64,000 bases of DNA from Amycolatopsis jiangsuensis (GTDB lineage: Bacteria; Actinomycetota; Actinomycetes; Mycobacteriales; Pseudonocardiaceae), in NCBI RefSeq assembly GCF_014204865.1, contig NZ_JACHMG010000001.1, positions 7,156,501 through 7,220,500 of the forward strand, given 5' to 3'. Position numbers and translations under genes: made by a program. Each line of letters starts with the position of its first letter. Within the stretch, counting starts at the first letter, position 1. The notes below the pieces were generated by a model. It did not search any database. It worked only from the letters and a program-made list of their open reading frames with translations, and was not told the DNA's origin. Below, piece after piece: positions 50,324 through 58,305 of the stretch.

Positions 50324-52068
50324 AGGGCTGGCACGACTTTCCACCGCACGTGCTGCGCGAGTACGCGTTGCTGGCGGACGGCGAACGCGGGGCGTTGTGC
50401 GGGCCGCGTGGCGATCTGGCCTGGCTGTGCGTCCCGGGCTGGGCGGATGACGCCGTGCTGTCCTCGCTTATCGGCGGACGCGGGGTGTACTCCGTCAGCC
50501 CCGCCGGAACGTCGGTCTGGGGTGGCTACTACGAACCGGGCACGCTGATCTGGCACAACCGGTGGGTCGGCACCGGCACCGTCACGGAATGCCGGGACGC
50601 GCTGGCCTACCCCGCCGATCCCCGGCGCGCGGTGCTGCTGCGGCGGCTGGAAGCGCCCGAACGTGACGTCGCCATGCACGTCCAGCTCGACCTGCGTGCG
50701 TCCTTCGGTGCCGAACCCCTGCGTGAGCTTGCCCGGAACGACGGCGTCTGGACCGCGCGAACGGGAAACCTGTCGATGCGGTGGACCGGCGCCGCGGATG
50801 CCCGGGCCGACGACGACGGCCGCCTGATGCTCGAGCTGACCGTTCCCGCGGGCGAACGGCACGACCTGGTCCTGGAGATCAGTGACCAAGCACTGCCGCA
50901 GCCGGTTCGTGCCGACGACCTGTGGCGGGCGACCGAACACACCTGGCATGAAGCCGTGCCCTCGCTGTGCGACACAGTCGCTCCGCGCGACGCCCGGCAC
51001 GCCTACGCCGTACTGCGCGGGTTGACCACCAACGGCGGCGGGATGGTCGCGGCCGCCACTCTCGGCTTGCCCGAGCGGGCCGAAGCGGGCCGCAACTACG
51101 ACTACCGCTACGTGTGGCTGCGCGATCAGTGCTACGCCGGGCTGGCCGCGTCCGTGGCCGGACCGGATCCGCTGCTGGACGACGCGGTCGGCTTCGCCAC
51201 CGCGCGGGTCCTCGCCCACGGCGACAAGCTGCTGCCCGCCTACCGCACCGACGGCTCGGTACTGCCGGACGAAACGGTCATCGACCTGCCGGGTTACCCC
51301 GGCGGCAACCCGGTCGCCGGCAACCACGTCAACGCCCAGTTCCAGCTGGACACCCCCGGTGAGCTGCTGCAGCTGTACGCGGCCGCGGCCCGGTACGACC
51401 ACCTCACCGCCGACGCCGCCCGTGCCGCCGACCTGTGTGTCGACCTGATCGCCCGGCGCTGGAACGAGCTCGACGCGGGCGTGTGGGAACTGCACGACGA
51501 CTGGTGGAGCCATTCGCGGCTCTCCTGCGTCGCCGGCCTCCGCGCGCTCGCCGGGCAGAGCCAACCGCATCGCGCCGCGGAGCTGTCCGGACTGGCCGAC
51601 AAGCTGCTCGCCGAAACCGCCCGCCGGTGCATCGGACCGGGTGGCGCCTGGCAGCGTGCCCCGGCTCTCCAGGGAACGGACGCCGCCCTGCTGCTGCCCC
51701 CGGTCCGTGGCGCGCTTTCGCCCACCGACCCCCGTACCGTCGCCACCCTCGTCGCCGTCGACGCCGAGCTGAGTCAAGACGGGTACCTCTACCGCTTCGC
51801 CGCGGACGAGCGTCCCCTCGGTGATGCCGAGGGAGCGTTCCTGCTGTGCGGGTTCGTGATGGCGCTCGCGCAGTGGCACCAGGGCCGCCGGGTGGAGGCG
51901 TTCCGGTGGTTCGAACGCACCCGCGCCGCCTGCGGCCCGCCGGGCCTGCTGACCGAGGAGTACGACGTCCGGCAGCGGCAGCTACGGGGCAACCTGCCCC
52001 AGGCGTTCGTGCACGCCCTGCTGCTGGAATCCGGGCAGCTGCTCGCGCAGGAACCGCCGGGTGGCTAG
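50320..52068 (+). CDS. GH15-family glycosidase (glucoamylase/trehalase-like)
   Basis: 582 aa, GTG start overlapping the SDR stop. An N-terminal beta-sandwich (~1-220, LLADGERGALCGPRGDLAWL) precedes the (alpha/alpha)6 barrel: RNYDYRYVWLRDQCYAGLAA, QFQLDTPGELLQLYAAAARY, VWELHDDWWSHSRLSCVAGL and LLTEEYDVRQRQLRGNLPQA give the GH15 catalytic Glu region and general acid motifs. Actinobacterial GH15 members include trehalases and glucoamylases, so it may supply glucose from storage or stress sugars. Last gene of the operon; its stop codon abuts an IS remnant. Confidence 0.87.
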   Translation: MKGWHDFPPHVLREYALLADGERGALCGPRGDLAWLCVPGWADDAVLSSLIGGRGVYSVSPAGTSVWGGYYEPGTLIWHNRWVGTGTVTECRDALAYPADPRRAVLLRRLEAPERDVAMHVQLDLRASFGAEPLRELARNDGVWTARTGNLSMRWTGAADARADDDGRLMLELTVPAGERHDLVLEISDQALPQPVRADDLWRATEHTWHEAVPSLCDTVAPRDARHAYAVLRGLTTNGGGMVAAATLGLPERAEAGRNYDYRYVWLRDQCYAGLAASVAGPDPLLDDAVGFATARVLAHGDKLLPAYRTDGSVLPDETVIDLPGYPGGNPVAGNHVNAQFQLDTPGELLQLYAAAARYDHLTADAARAADLCVDLIARRWNELDAGVWELHDDWWSHSRLSCVAGLRALAGQSQPHRAAELSGLADKLLAETARRCIGPGGAWQRAPALQGTDAALLLPPVRGALSPTDPRTVATLVAVDAELSQDGYLYRFAADERPLGDAEGAFLLCGFVMALAQWHQGRRVEAFRWFERTRAACGPPGLLTEEYDVRQRQLRGNLPQAFVHALLLESGQLLAQEPPGG

Positions 52069-52260
52069 GTGTGGTGTCCAGGGAGGTTGGTCAGCCGGGT
52101 GATGGGTGGTTTGCCTCCGAGGGGTGAGTGGGGTCGGTCGTCGAAGTGCAGCCGCCTCCGTAGCGCTGACCTGCGGTCGTGTTCGCTGGTGTAGAAGCGG
52201 GGCGTAGGCCCGCCCGTCGGTCAGGGTGCGCTGGAAGCTTTCGATGCTTTGCCGTTGGTC
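52065..52260 (-). pseudogene. C-terminal remnant of an IS481-family transposase
   Basis: Read on the minus strand, conserved C-terminal blocks appear in more than one frame: an N-G-K-x-I-E-x-F-x-R-T-L-type block (QRQSIESFQRTLTDGRAYA), then FYTSEHDRRSALRRRLHFDD, RPHSPLGGKPPITRL and TNLPGHHT with a stop at 52065-52067. Two single-base insertions explain the frame changes. The rest of the element is missing. Upstream (to 52391) only a short possible transposase tail of another element (AHDPAELTIAAIVLWLR near 52326-52379, plus strand) is visible; nothing else in the gap. Confidence 0.65.
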
Positions 52261-52391
52261 TCTCCGCGAACCAGGCGACCGCTCGGTTCCTGCTCACCCC
52301 GGGCCAGGCACCGGCGGATCACGTTCCGCTCACGACCCGGCCGAACTCACCATCGCCGCCATCGTGCTCTGGCTCCGATGACCCGCAACAG

Positions 52392-53141
52392 TCAGCTCTC
52401 GAGCTCGCTGTGGCGTTCGGTGACCGTGCGGGCGAGGTCGACCAGCTTCACGTTCAGGTCCTGGGAAGTCCGTTGCAGCGTGGCGAAAGCTTCGTCGGCG
52501 CTGATGCCCTGGCGCTGCATCAGGATGCCCTTCGCCTGGCCGATGAGGTCGCGCGTGCTGATCGCGTGCTGCAGCTGCGCGCGCTCCAGCTCGGCGATTT
52601 CGACACCACGGGCGTGGGCGAGCGCCAGCGAAGCGTGCGTGGACAGCAAAAGGGCGGTGTAGCGCTCACCTTCGGTGAAACCGCCGGGCGAGCGTGAGTA
52701 GAGGTTCAGTGCCCCGGACAGCCGTCCGGCCTCGCCGGACGGGACCAGTTCGGTCGACAGGATCGAGCCGTACCCGTGCTGGACCGCCGCGACGGCGAAC
52801 TGCGGCCAGCGGTTCTCGACGGCCAGGTCTGTGCTGTCCACGTACCCCGGCCCGTCGGTTCGGGCCGCGTCGAGGCACGGGCCCGATCCGCTGCGGTACT
52901 GGACCTCGTCGAGGGCGACAGCGACGGCGTCGGTCCGGACCGGCGTGTAGAACTCGCCGCCCGGAGTGCAGAGCGTGACGCTGACCAGTGCAGCGTTGGG
53001 TACGACGTGCCCGGCGGCGTCCACGACCAGCTGAAGTGCTTCGGCCACGGTCTTCGTTTCGACGAGCAGCCGGGTCAGGGTCTCGAACGGTTCCACGCTG
53101 GCGCGGGTGTTGCCGGTGAGCTCCTCCTCGAAGCTGTGCAT
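52392..53141 (-). CDS. GAF-ANTAR regulatory protein
   Basis: 249 aa. The GAF domain covers ~15-170 (LQLVVDAAGHVVPNAALVSV, SGSGPCLDAARTDGP, SILSTELVPSGEAGRLSGAL) and the C-terminal ANTAR domain ~185-245 (LQHAISTRDLIGQAKGILMQ, ISADEAFATLQRTSQDLN). ANTAR domains bind RNA and cause antitermination; GAF domains sense small molecules or redox state. No kinase is adjacent. ATG at 53141 is the best start; a TTG 14 codons upstream is possible. Confidence 0.88.
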   Translation of the reverse strand: MHSFEEELTGNTRASVEPFETLTRLLVETKTVAEALQLVVDAAGHVVPNAALVSVTLCTPGGEFYTPVRTDAVAVALDEVQYRSGSGPCLDAARTDGPGYVDSTDLAVENRWPQFAVAAVQHGYGSILSTELVPSGEAGRLSGALNLYSRSPGGFTEGERYTALLLSTHASLALAHARGVEIAELERAQLQHAISTRDLIGQAKGILMQRQGISADEAFATLQRTSQDLNVKLVDLARTVTERHSELES

Positions 53142-53258
53142 GACGACGCTCGGGCCCCTTCCCCCTCCGGACTGGTACTGCAAGATGCACTACTCCAGCG
53201 CCTGGTCCATACGATCGGCTAGCAGTGATCACGAAGCCGTGGCCGTGAAAACGAAAAG

Positions 53259-54641
53259 TCAATCGGCATCCAGCGTGTGCGACGGTGTTTCACCGAACTG
53301 AGCTCGGTAACGCGCGGCGAAGACACTTGGCCGGCTGTAACCCCAGCGTGCCGCGATCTCGGTGACGGTGGTGTCCGCGGGGGACGCCGACCGAAGTTGG
53401 GTGTGCGCGTGATCGAGCCGGACTTGTCTCAGGTACGCCATCGGCGTCATGCCGAGGTGCCGGCGAAACGCCAGCTGCACCGACCGGGCCGAGACCGAGG
53501 CGGCACGGGCGATGTCGACCGCGCTGATGTCCCGGTCGGCGTGGGACTCGATGAACGCGATCGCCCGGCGCAGCGCCCGCGGATGCGCGTCGTTCCCGCC
53601 GGCGTCCCTGGCGGCGGCGACCGTGGTGTGGTCGAACGAGTTCAGCACTGCCGCGGCCAGGTACCGCGCCGCGGCCGACACGATCAGCGGTTCGGCACGG
53701 AATTCCGGCCGGCTGAGGACTTCCCCTCGCAAATGCCGGACGGCTGCCTGCACGTGCCGCTGTCCGGTACGGGTCAGCGGCCGCCATCCCAGCAACCGGA
53801 CCGGCTCCCCGGCGACCTCCGTCAGCACCGCGGGCGACACCAGGGTGTCGCGGTAGCGGGCCCGGACCAGCCGCCCTCGGCACGGCTGGTCCGGCGGCGC
53901 CGGGACGAACAGCTCACCCGGCCGGTACGACTCCGCGCCGGGCTGCCCGACCGCCTGGTGGTGTTCGACGCTGCCGGCGTCGAGGTCGCGCAGCCAGATC
54001 CGGCCCAGCGGCTCGATCTCGTAGCTCAGCTCCACCCCCACCTCGACCCGGTCGGTGACCACGCGGTCGGCGGCCACCCGGTGCATGCGCAGGTCGGCCC
54101 GCCCACTCGGGCTGTGGATCCGCATCGGGCCGTACGCGCGGCTCAGGAAGTCCTCCGCCCGCCGCAGGTCGGAGGTGTCGAACTCCAGGCCGGCGTCCGG
54201 CGACGAGCGACCCGCCACCGCCAGGTCCACGGTGGCGTAGCGGGGCACCGAACGGCGTGGATCGACCTGCCCGAGCACCACTCCGGCCGAAGTCCCGGTC
54301 GGTGGCGTGACCAGCACGCACTGCTGACCCGCCTTCGCTCGCGCGCGGGCGAAGGCGATCACCGTGCGTGCCGCGTCCACGGGCAGCACGCGTACCTCCG
54401 CGAGGTCGAGGACGATTCCCGCGGTGCTTTCGGCGGCGACGGAAAGAAGCGCGGCGGCGATGTCGCCGGGCACCCCGCCGGGCAGAATGCCGGGCAGGGT
54501 CAGCACCAGTACGTCGTCGACGTGGCGATGGCCTATCTCGACCTGCGTCATCTGCCTGCCCGGGTCCCCTCCGTGTTCGCGCCGCAGACGACGATCCTCC
54601 TCCGGCGATTCGGTGTCCACCGGCTGCCCGGCCGTGGTCAC
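53259..54641 (-). CDS. Fusion of a STAS-like domain to an AraC-family regulator
   Basis: 460 aa. GTG start at 54641 overlaps the hydrolase stop (GTGA); an ATG 30 codons later is an alternative. Residues ~31-140 look like a STAS domain (TAGIVLDLAEVRVLPVDAAR) but with V-D-A in place of the phosphorylatable Ser motif. Residues ~165-320 resemble the AraC_binding_2 sensor domain (RMHRVAADRVVTDRVEVGVE), and ~355-455 are the double HTH of AraC (ISAVDIARAASVSARSVQLA, TVTEIAARWGYSRPSVFAAR). A regulator combining an anti-sigma antagonist-like sensor with DNA binding is unusual. Confidence 0.8.
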   Translation of the reverse strand: MTTAGQPVDTESPEEDRRLRREHGGDPGRQMTQVEIGHRHVDDVLVLTLPGILPGGVPGDIAAALLSVAAESTAGIVLDLAEVRVLPVDAARTVIAFARARAKAGQQCVLVTPPTGTSAGVVLGQVDPRRSVPRYATVDLAVAGRSSPDAGLEFDTSDLRRAEDFLSRAYGPMRIHSPSGRADLRMHRVAADRVVTDRVEVGVELSYEIEPLGRIWLRDLDAGSVEHHQAVGQPGAESYRPGELFVPAPPDQPCRGRLVRARYRDTLVSPAVLTEVAGEPVRLLGWRPLTRTGQRHVQAAVRHLRGEVLSRPEFRAEPLIVSAAARYLAAAVLNSFDHTTVAAARDAGGNDAHPRALRRAIAFIESHADRDISAVDIARAASVSARSVQLAFRRHLGMTPMAYLRQVRLDHAHTQLRSASPADTTVTEIAARWGYSRPSVFAARYRAQFGETPSHTLDAD

Positions 54642-55546
54642 GGAGCCGACGGTGGGCGCCGCAGGATCCGCTCGACGTGGTTCATCGCTTCCCGGCCTTC
54701 GGGGATCCGCTGCATGACCCAGTTGTGGAACATCCCGCGGTGTTCGTAGTAGTCGACCGGCACGCCCGCGTCCTCGGCCCGCGCGGTGAACCGGCGGGCG
54801 TCGGGCAGGAGCAGGTCCCGGGTGCCGATGAACAGGCTGAACGGGCCGAGCCCGGTCAGGTCGGCGTGCAGCGGGCTGATTCGCGGATCGGCGCGGTCAC
54901 CGCCCTCGGCGTACATGCGGCCCGCCTCACGCAGACCTGCGAGGCCGAGCATGGGGTCGTGCTCGTCGATCAGCTCCGACAGGGGATCGGGAAGGGTCAC
55001 GTCGAGCCAGGGGGAGAACAGCAGCGTCCGCGACGGCTGGGCCCTGCCTTCTTCGCGCAGGCGTTGCGCGATCGCCAGTACCAGCGCTCCGCCTGCCGAG
55101 TCGCCGGAGAGCACGATGTCCTCGGCCGGGACATCGCCCAGTACCTGGTCGAAACTGTGCTGCACCATCGGCAACGTCTCGGTGTGCCCGTGTCGGGGGA
55201 CCAGCGGATAGATCGGCAGCGTCACCGCCGCGCCGATCCGGTCGGCCAGCCGGGCCGCGAAGCGCCAATGGTGGCTTTCGATCTCTTCGACGTATCCGCC
55301 GCCGTGCAGGTGGAACACATGCTGCTCGATCCGCCCGCGCGGCAGGACGGTCCAAATCGGAAAGCCGTCGACCACCGAGCGTTCGACCACGTGCTTGTAC
55401 CGCCGCGGTGGCCGGGCCTGCGCCGGCCGTTGATGTTTGTCGAGTTTCCGGTGCAGCGTATGAGCGTTGGCATAGAAGGCTTTCTGGTTGCTCAGCCGCA
55501 GCTGCGCGACGTAGAGCTGCGCCCCGGTGCTGACCATCGACCGCAT
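54638..55546 (-). CDS. Alpha/beta hydrolase (hormone-sensitive-lipase type)
   Basis: 302 aa. HVFHLHGGGYVEEIESHHWR gives the oxyanion HGGG motif, VLSGDSAGGALVLAIAQRLR the G-D-S-A-G nucleophile, and FSLFIGTRDLLLPDARRFTA with YEHRGMFHNWVMQRIPEG the Asp and His. Complete HSL/alpha-beta hydrolase_3 triad; a short-chain esterase or lipase. The ATG shares bases with the stop of the DUF6480 gene (TGATG) and its own stop overlaps the STAS-AraC gene start, so three genes form one unit. Confidence 0.9.
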   Translation of the reverse strand: MRSMVSTGAQLYVAQLRLSNQKAFYANAHTLHRKLDKHQRPAQARPPRRYKHVVERSVVDGFPIWTVLPRGRIEQHVFHLHGGGYVEEIESHHWRFAARLADRIGAAVTLPIYPLVPRHGHTETLPMVQHSFDQVLGDVPAEDIVLSGDSAGGALVLAIAQRLREEGRAQPSRTLLFSPWLDVTLPDPLSELIDEHDPMLGLAGLREAGRMYAEGGDRADPRISPLHADLTGLGPFSLFIGTRDLLLPDARRFTARAEDAGVPVDYYEHRGMFHNWVMQRIPEGREAMNHVERILRRPPSAP

Positions 55547-55767
55547 CAGAGGAAATCCGTGGCCTTGAGCACGAAGAACGCCGCCACCGCGAGCACCAGG
55601 ACCACGATCACGATGAGCCAGCCGATCGGAAGCTTCCGGGACGGCATGGGCTGCGGATGCGACAGGCCCGAGGTCTGTCCCGCGTCCGGCGGGGTGTCGC
55701 CGGGCCGCACGGAGCCACCCGGTTCGAGGCCCGGCACCTCGTCCGGTTCCGGCCCTGGAGCGGTCAC
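55546..55767 (-). CDS. DUF6480-like small membrane protein
   Basis: 73 aa, GTG start after GGAGGTGAGCCGAC. An acidic Pro-rich N-terminus (PDEVPGLEPGGSVRPGDTPP) matches DUF6480, followed by one membrane helix (LPIGWLIVIVVLVLAVAAFF) and a short tail. The family is a frequent small membrane protein in actinobacterial stress clusters, with no known function. It leads the three-gene operon with the hydrolase and STAS-AraC regulator. A GTTT box is present at 55838 region on this strand but its -10 (CGGCAA) is poor. Confidence 0.8.
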   Translation of the reverse strand: MTAPGPEPDEVPGLEPGGSVRPGDTPPDAGQTSGLSHPQPMPSRKLPIGWLIVIVVLVLAVAAFFVLKATDFL

Positions 55768-55847
55768 GTCGGCTCACCTCCTCCTCGTACGCCGTCCTTG
55801 TACGCACTGAGGTTTGCCGGGCGGGCCCGCAGCTAAACCCCGTGCGG

Positions 55848-55872
55848 GTTTGCCCGCCCGCACCGCGGGTAG
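55848..55872 (+). promoter_or_regulatory. Stress sigma-type promoter, perfect (GTTT-N15-GGGTAG)
   Basis: GTTT 55848-55851, spacer 55852-55866, GGGTAG 55867-55872, ahead of the CaiB/acyl-CoA dehydrogenase operon. Confidence 0.76.
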
Positions 55873-55900
55873 GCCCGGTGGACAGCCGAAAGGAGCCGAA

Positions 55901-57112
55901 GTGAGTGATCCCGCGGGCGCGCTGGACGGGTTGCGCGTCATCGACATGGCGGCCGTGGTGATGGGCCCGTACGCGGCACAGATCCTCGGGGACCTCGGCG
56001 CCGACGTGATCAAGGTCGAACCACCCGCGGGCGACCTGACCCGGCACACACATCCGCGGCGGCATCCCGGCATGGGTGCGCTCGCGCTCAACGTCAACCG
56101 CAACAAGCGCAGCATCGCGCTCGACCTCAAGGCGCCCGAGGGTCGGGAGGCCTTCCTCGAGCTGGTCCGTTCGGCCGACGTGCTGATCACCAACACGCGG
56201 CCCGGCGGGTTGCGCCGGCTCGGCCTCGACCCCGAGTCGCTGGCCGAGGTGAACCCGAGGCTGGTCTTCTGCACCGCTCAGGGCTTCCGCAGCGATTCCG
56301 GACGCGCCGACCTGGCCGCCTACGATGAGATCGTGCAGTCCGCCTCCGGGCTCGCCGACCTGATGCGCCGGGCCACCGGGCAGCCGGCCTACGTCCCCAC
56401 GATCCTCGCGGACAAGGTGTGCGCGCTGACCATCGTCTACTCGGTGCTCGCGGCGGTGGTGCACCAGCGTGCGACCGGGCAGGGCCAGCACGTCGAGGTG
56501 CCGATGACCGACACCATGCTGGCGTTCAACCTCGTGGAGCACCTGTCGGGGCAGACCTTCGAACCACCGCAGGGGCCGGTCGGGTTCCCGCGTTCGCTCT
56601 CGACCGGGCACCGCGCCGTCCCGACCGCGGACGGCTGGGCGTGCATCCTGCCCTACACCCCGCGCAACATCCACGACTTCTTCCTCGCGGTCGACCGCGA
56701 GGAGTTCGCCGAAGACCAGCGCTTCGCCGACGCGGGCTCGCTCTCGCGCCACTACGCGGACCTCTACGCCCTGATCGAAGGGCTGAGCCCGCAGCGCACC
56801 ACCGCGGAGTGGGCGGAACTGTGCGCCGAGCACAGCATCCCGTTCGCCCCGGTACTGGATCTCGATGACGCGCCGTCCGACGAGTACTTCCGCGAGGGCG
56901 GCGTGGTCAGCACCGCCCGGCACCCGACCGAGGGCGAGTACCGACTGGTGGGCAGCCCGGTCCGGCTGTCCGGTACCCCGGCCACGGTCCGCAGGCACAC
57001 CCCGCACCTCGGGGAGCACACCACCGAACTCCTCGAAGAGCTCGGCCTGCCCGCCGACCGGATCGCCGCGCTCGCGGACCAGGGCGTCATACGGACGGGA
57101 GAAAACCAGTGA
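55901..57112 (+). CDS. CaiB/BaiF-family CoA transferase
   Basis: 403 aa, GTG start after AAAGGAGCCGAA. LRVIDMAAVVMGPYAAQILG at the N-terminus, LGADVIKVEPPAGDLTR and NRNKRSIALDLKAPEGREAF are the class III CoA-transferase signature; the catalytic Asp is expected near DTMLAFNLVEH or in the PMTD loop. Moves CoA between a thioester and a carboxylic acid. Starts an operon with acyl-CoA dehydrogenase (GTGA overlap), suggesting activation of a carboxylic acid before oxidation. Confidence 0.9.
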   Translation: MSDPAGALDGLRVIDMAAVVMGPYAAQILGDLGADVIKVEPPAGDLTRHTHPRRHPGMGALALNVNRNKRSIALDLKAPEGREAFLELVRSADVLITNTRPGGLRRLGLDPESLAEVNPRLVFCTAQGFRSDSGRADLAAYDEIVQSASGLADLMRRATGQPAYVPTILADKVCALTIVYSVLAAVVHQRATGQGQHVEVPMTDTMLAFNLVEHLSGQTFEPPQGPVGFPRSLSTGHRAVPTADGWACILPYTPRNIHDFFLAVDREEFAEDQRFADAGSLSRHYADLYALIEGLSPQRTTAEWAELCAEHSIPFAPVLDLDDAPSDEYFREGGVVSTARHPTEGEYRLVGSPVRLSGTPATVRRHTPHLGEHTTELLEELGLPADRIAALADQGVIRTGENQ

Positions 57113-58305
57113 CCACCGCCCAGCACCGGCCGTTCGAGACGTTGACCGGCGACTTCTTCGGGTACGAGAACCAGCTCGACGAGGCGGAACGGGCCATCGT
57201 GATGCGGGTGCGCGAGTTCCTGCGCACCGAGGTCGAACCGATCGCGAACGAGCAGTGGTCCCGCGGGGAGTTTCCGCACCGGCTCATCGACGGGTTCGCC
57301 CGCCTCGACATCGCCGGGCTCCCCTACGACGGACTGGCCGCGCACCGCGGCAGCCGGCTGCTGACCGGGTTCCTCGCGCTGGAGATCTGCCGGGCCGACC
57401 CATCGGTCAACACCTTCTACGGGGTGCACAGCGGTCTCGCGATGGGCAGCATCCAGCGGTGCGGCTCCGCTGAGCAGCGGGACCGCTGGCTGCCGCACAT
57501 GGCGCGGATGACGAAGATCGGCGCGTTCGCGCTCACCGAACCCCACGGCGGGTCGGACGTGGCGGGCGGGCTGGAGACCACCGCCCGCCGCGACGGCGAC
57601 CGATGGATCCTGAACGGGCACAAGAAGTGGATCGGCAACGCGACCTTCGCCGATCTGGTCGTCGTCTGGGCCCGCGACGAGGCCGACCATCACGTGAAGG
57701 GCTTCGTCGTCGACAAGGGCACGCCCGGGTTCGTCCCGCACAAGATCGAGGGCAAGATCGCCCTGCGCGCGGTGGAGAACGCCGACATCCTGCTCCAGGA
57801 CTGCGTGGTGCCCGAGGAGAACCGGCTGCAGAACGCGAACACCTTCCGCGACACCAGCGACGTGCTGCGGCTGACCCGCGGCGGCGTGGCCTGGGGTTCG
57901 GTCGGCTGCATGATGGCCGCCTACGAACTGGCGCTGGTCTACGCCCGCGAACGCGAGCAGTTCGGCCGTCCCATCGCGAAGTTCCAGCTGGTGCAAGACC
58001 ATCTCGCCACCATGGCCGGGCACGTCACCTCGTCGCTGGCGCTGGTGACCGGGCTCGCGCGGCTGCAGGACGCCGGGATCAACCAGGACGAGCATTCGGC
58101 ACTCGCCAAATCCGTGGTCACCACCCGCATGCGGGAAACCGTGGCACTGGCCCGCGAGGTGTTCGGCGGCAACGGGATCCTGCTGGAGAACGACGTCGCC
58201 CGCTACTTCGCCGACGCCGAGGCACTCTATTCCTACGAGGGGACGCGGGAGATCAACCAGCTCATCGTCGGCCGCTCGATCACCGGGATGAGCGCCTTCG
58301 TGTGA
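57109..58305 (+). CDS. Acyl-CoA dehydrogenase
   Basis: 398 aa, starting at a GTGA overlap. Classical three-domain ACAD: helical N-terminus (RAIVMRVREFLRTEVEPIAN), middle beta-domain with GAFALTEPHGGSDVAGGLET binding FAD, and C-terminal four-helix domain with YSYEGTREINQLIVGRSITG, where the Glu is at the position of the catalytic base of glutaryl- and isobutyryl-type ACADs. FAD-dependent alpha,beta-dehydrogenation of an acyl-CoA, substrate unknown. Likely acts on the product of the CoA transferase. Confidence 0.92.
   Translation: MTTAQHRPFETLTGDFFGYENQLDEAERAIVMRVREFLRTEVEPIANEQWSRGEFPHRLIDGFARLDIAGLPYDGLAAHRGSRLLTGFLALEICRADPSVNTFYGVHSGLAMGSIQRCGSAEQRDRWLPHMARMTKIGAFALTEPHGGSDVAGGLETTARRDGDRWILNGHKKWIGNATFADLVVVWARDEADHHVKGFVVDKGTPGFVPHKIEGKIALRAVENADILLQDCVVPEENRLQNANTFRDTSDVLRLTRGGVAWGSVGCMMAAYELALVYAREREQFGRPIAKFQLVQDHLATMAGHVTSSLALVTGLARLQDAGINQDEHSALAKSVVTTRMRETVALAREVFGGNGILLENDVARYFADAEALYSYEGTREINQLIVGRSITGMSAFV

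Noticed and set aside
52326..52379. AHDPAELTIAAIVLWLR as the tail of a second transposase
   Set aside because: Seventeen residues only, with no other matching sequence around it; mentioned with the IS481 remnant instead of as its own element.
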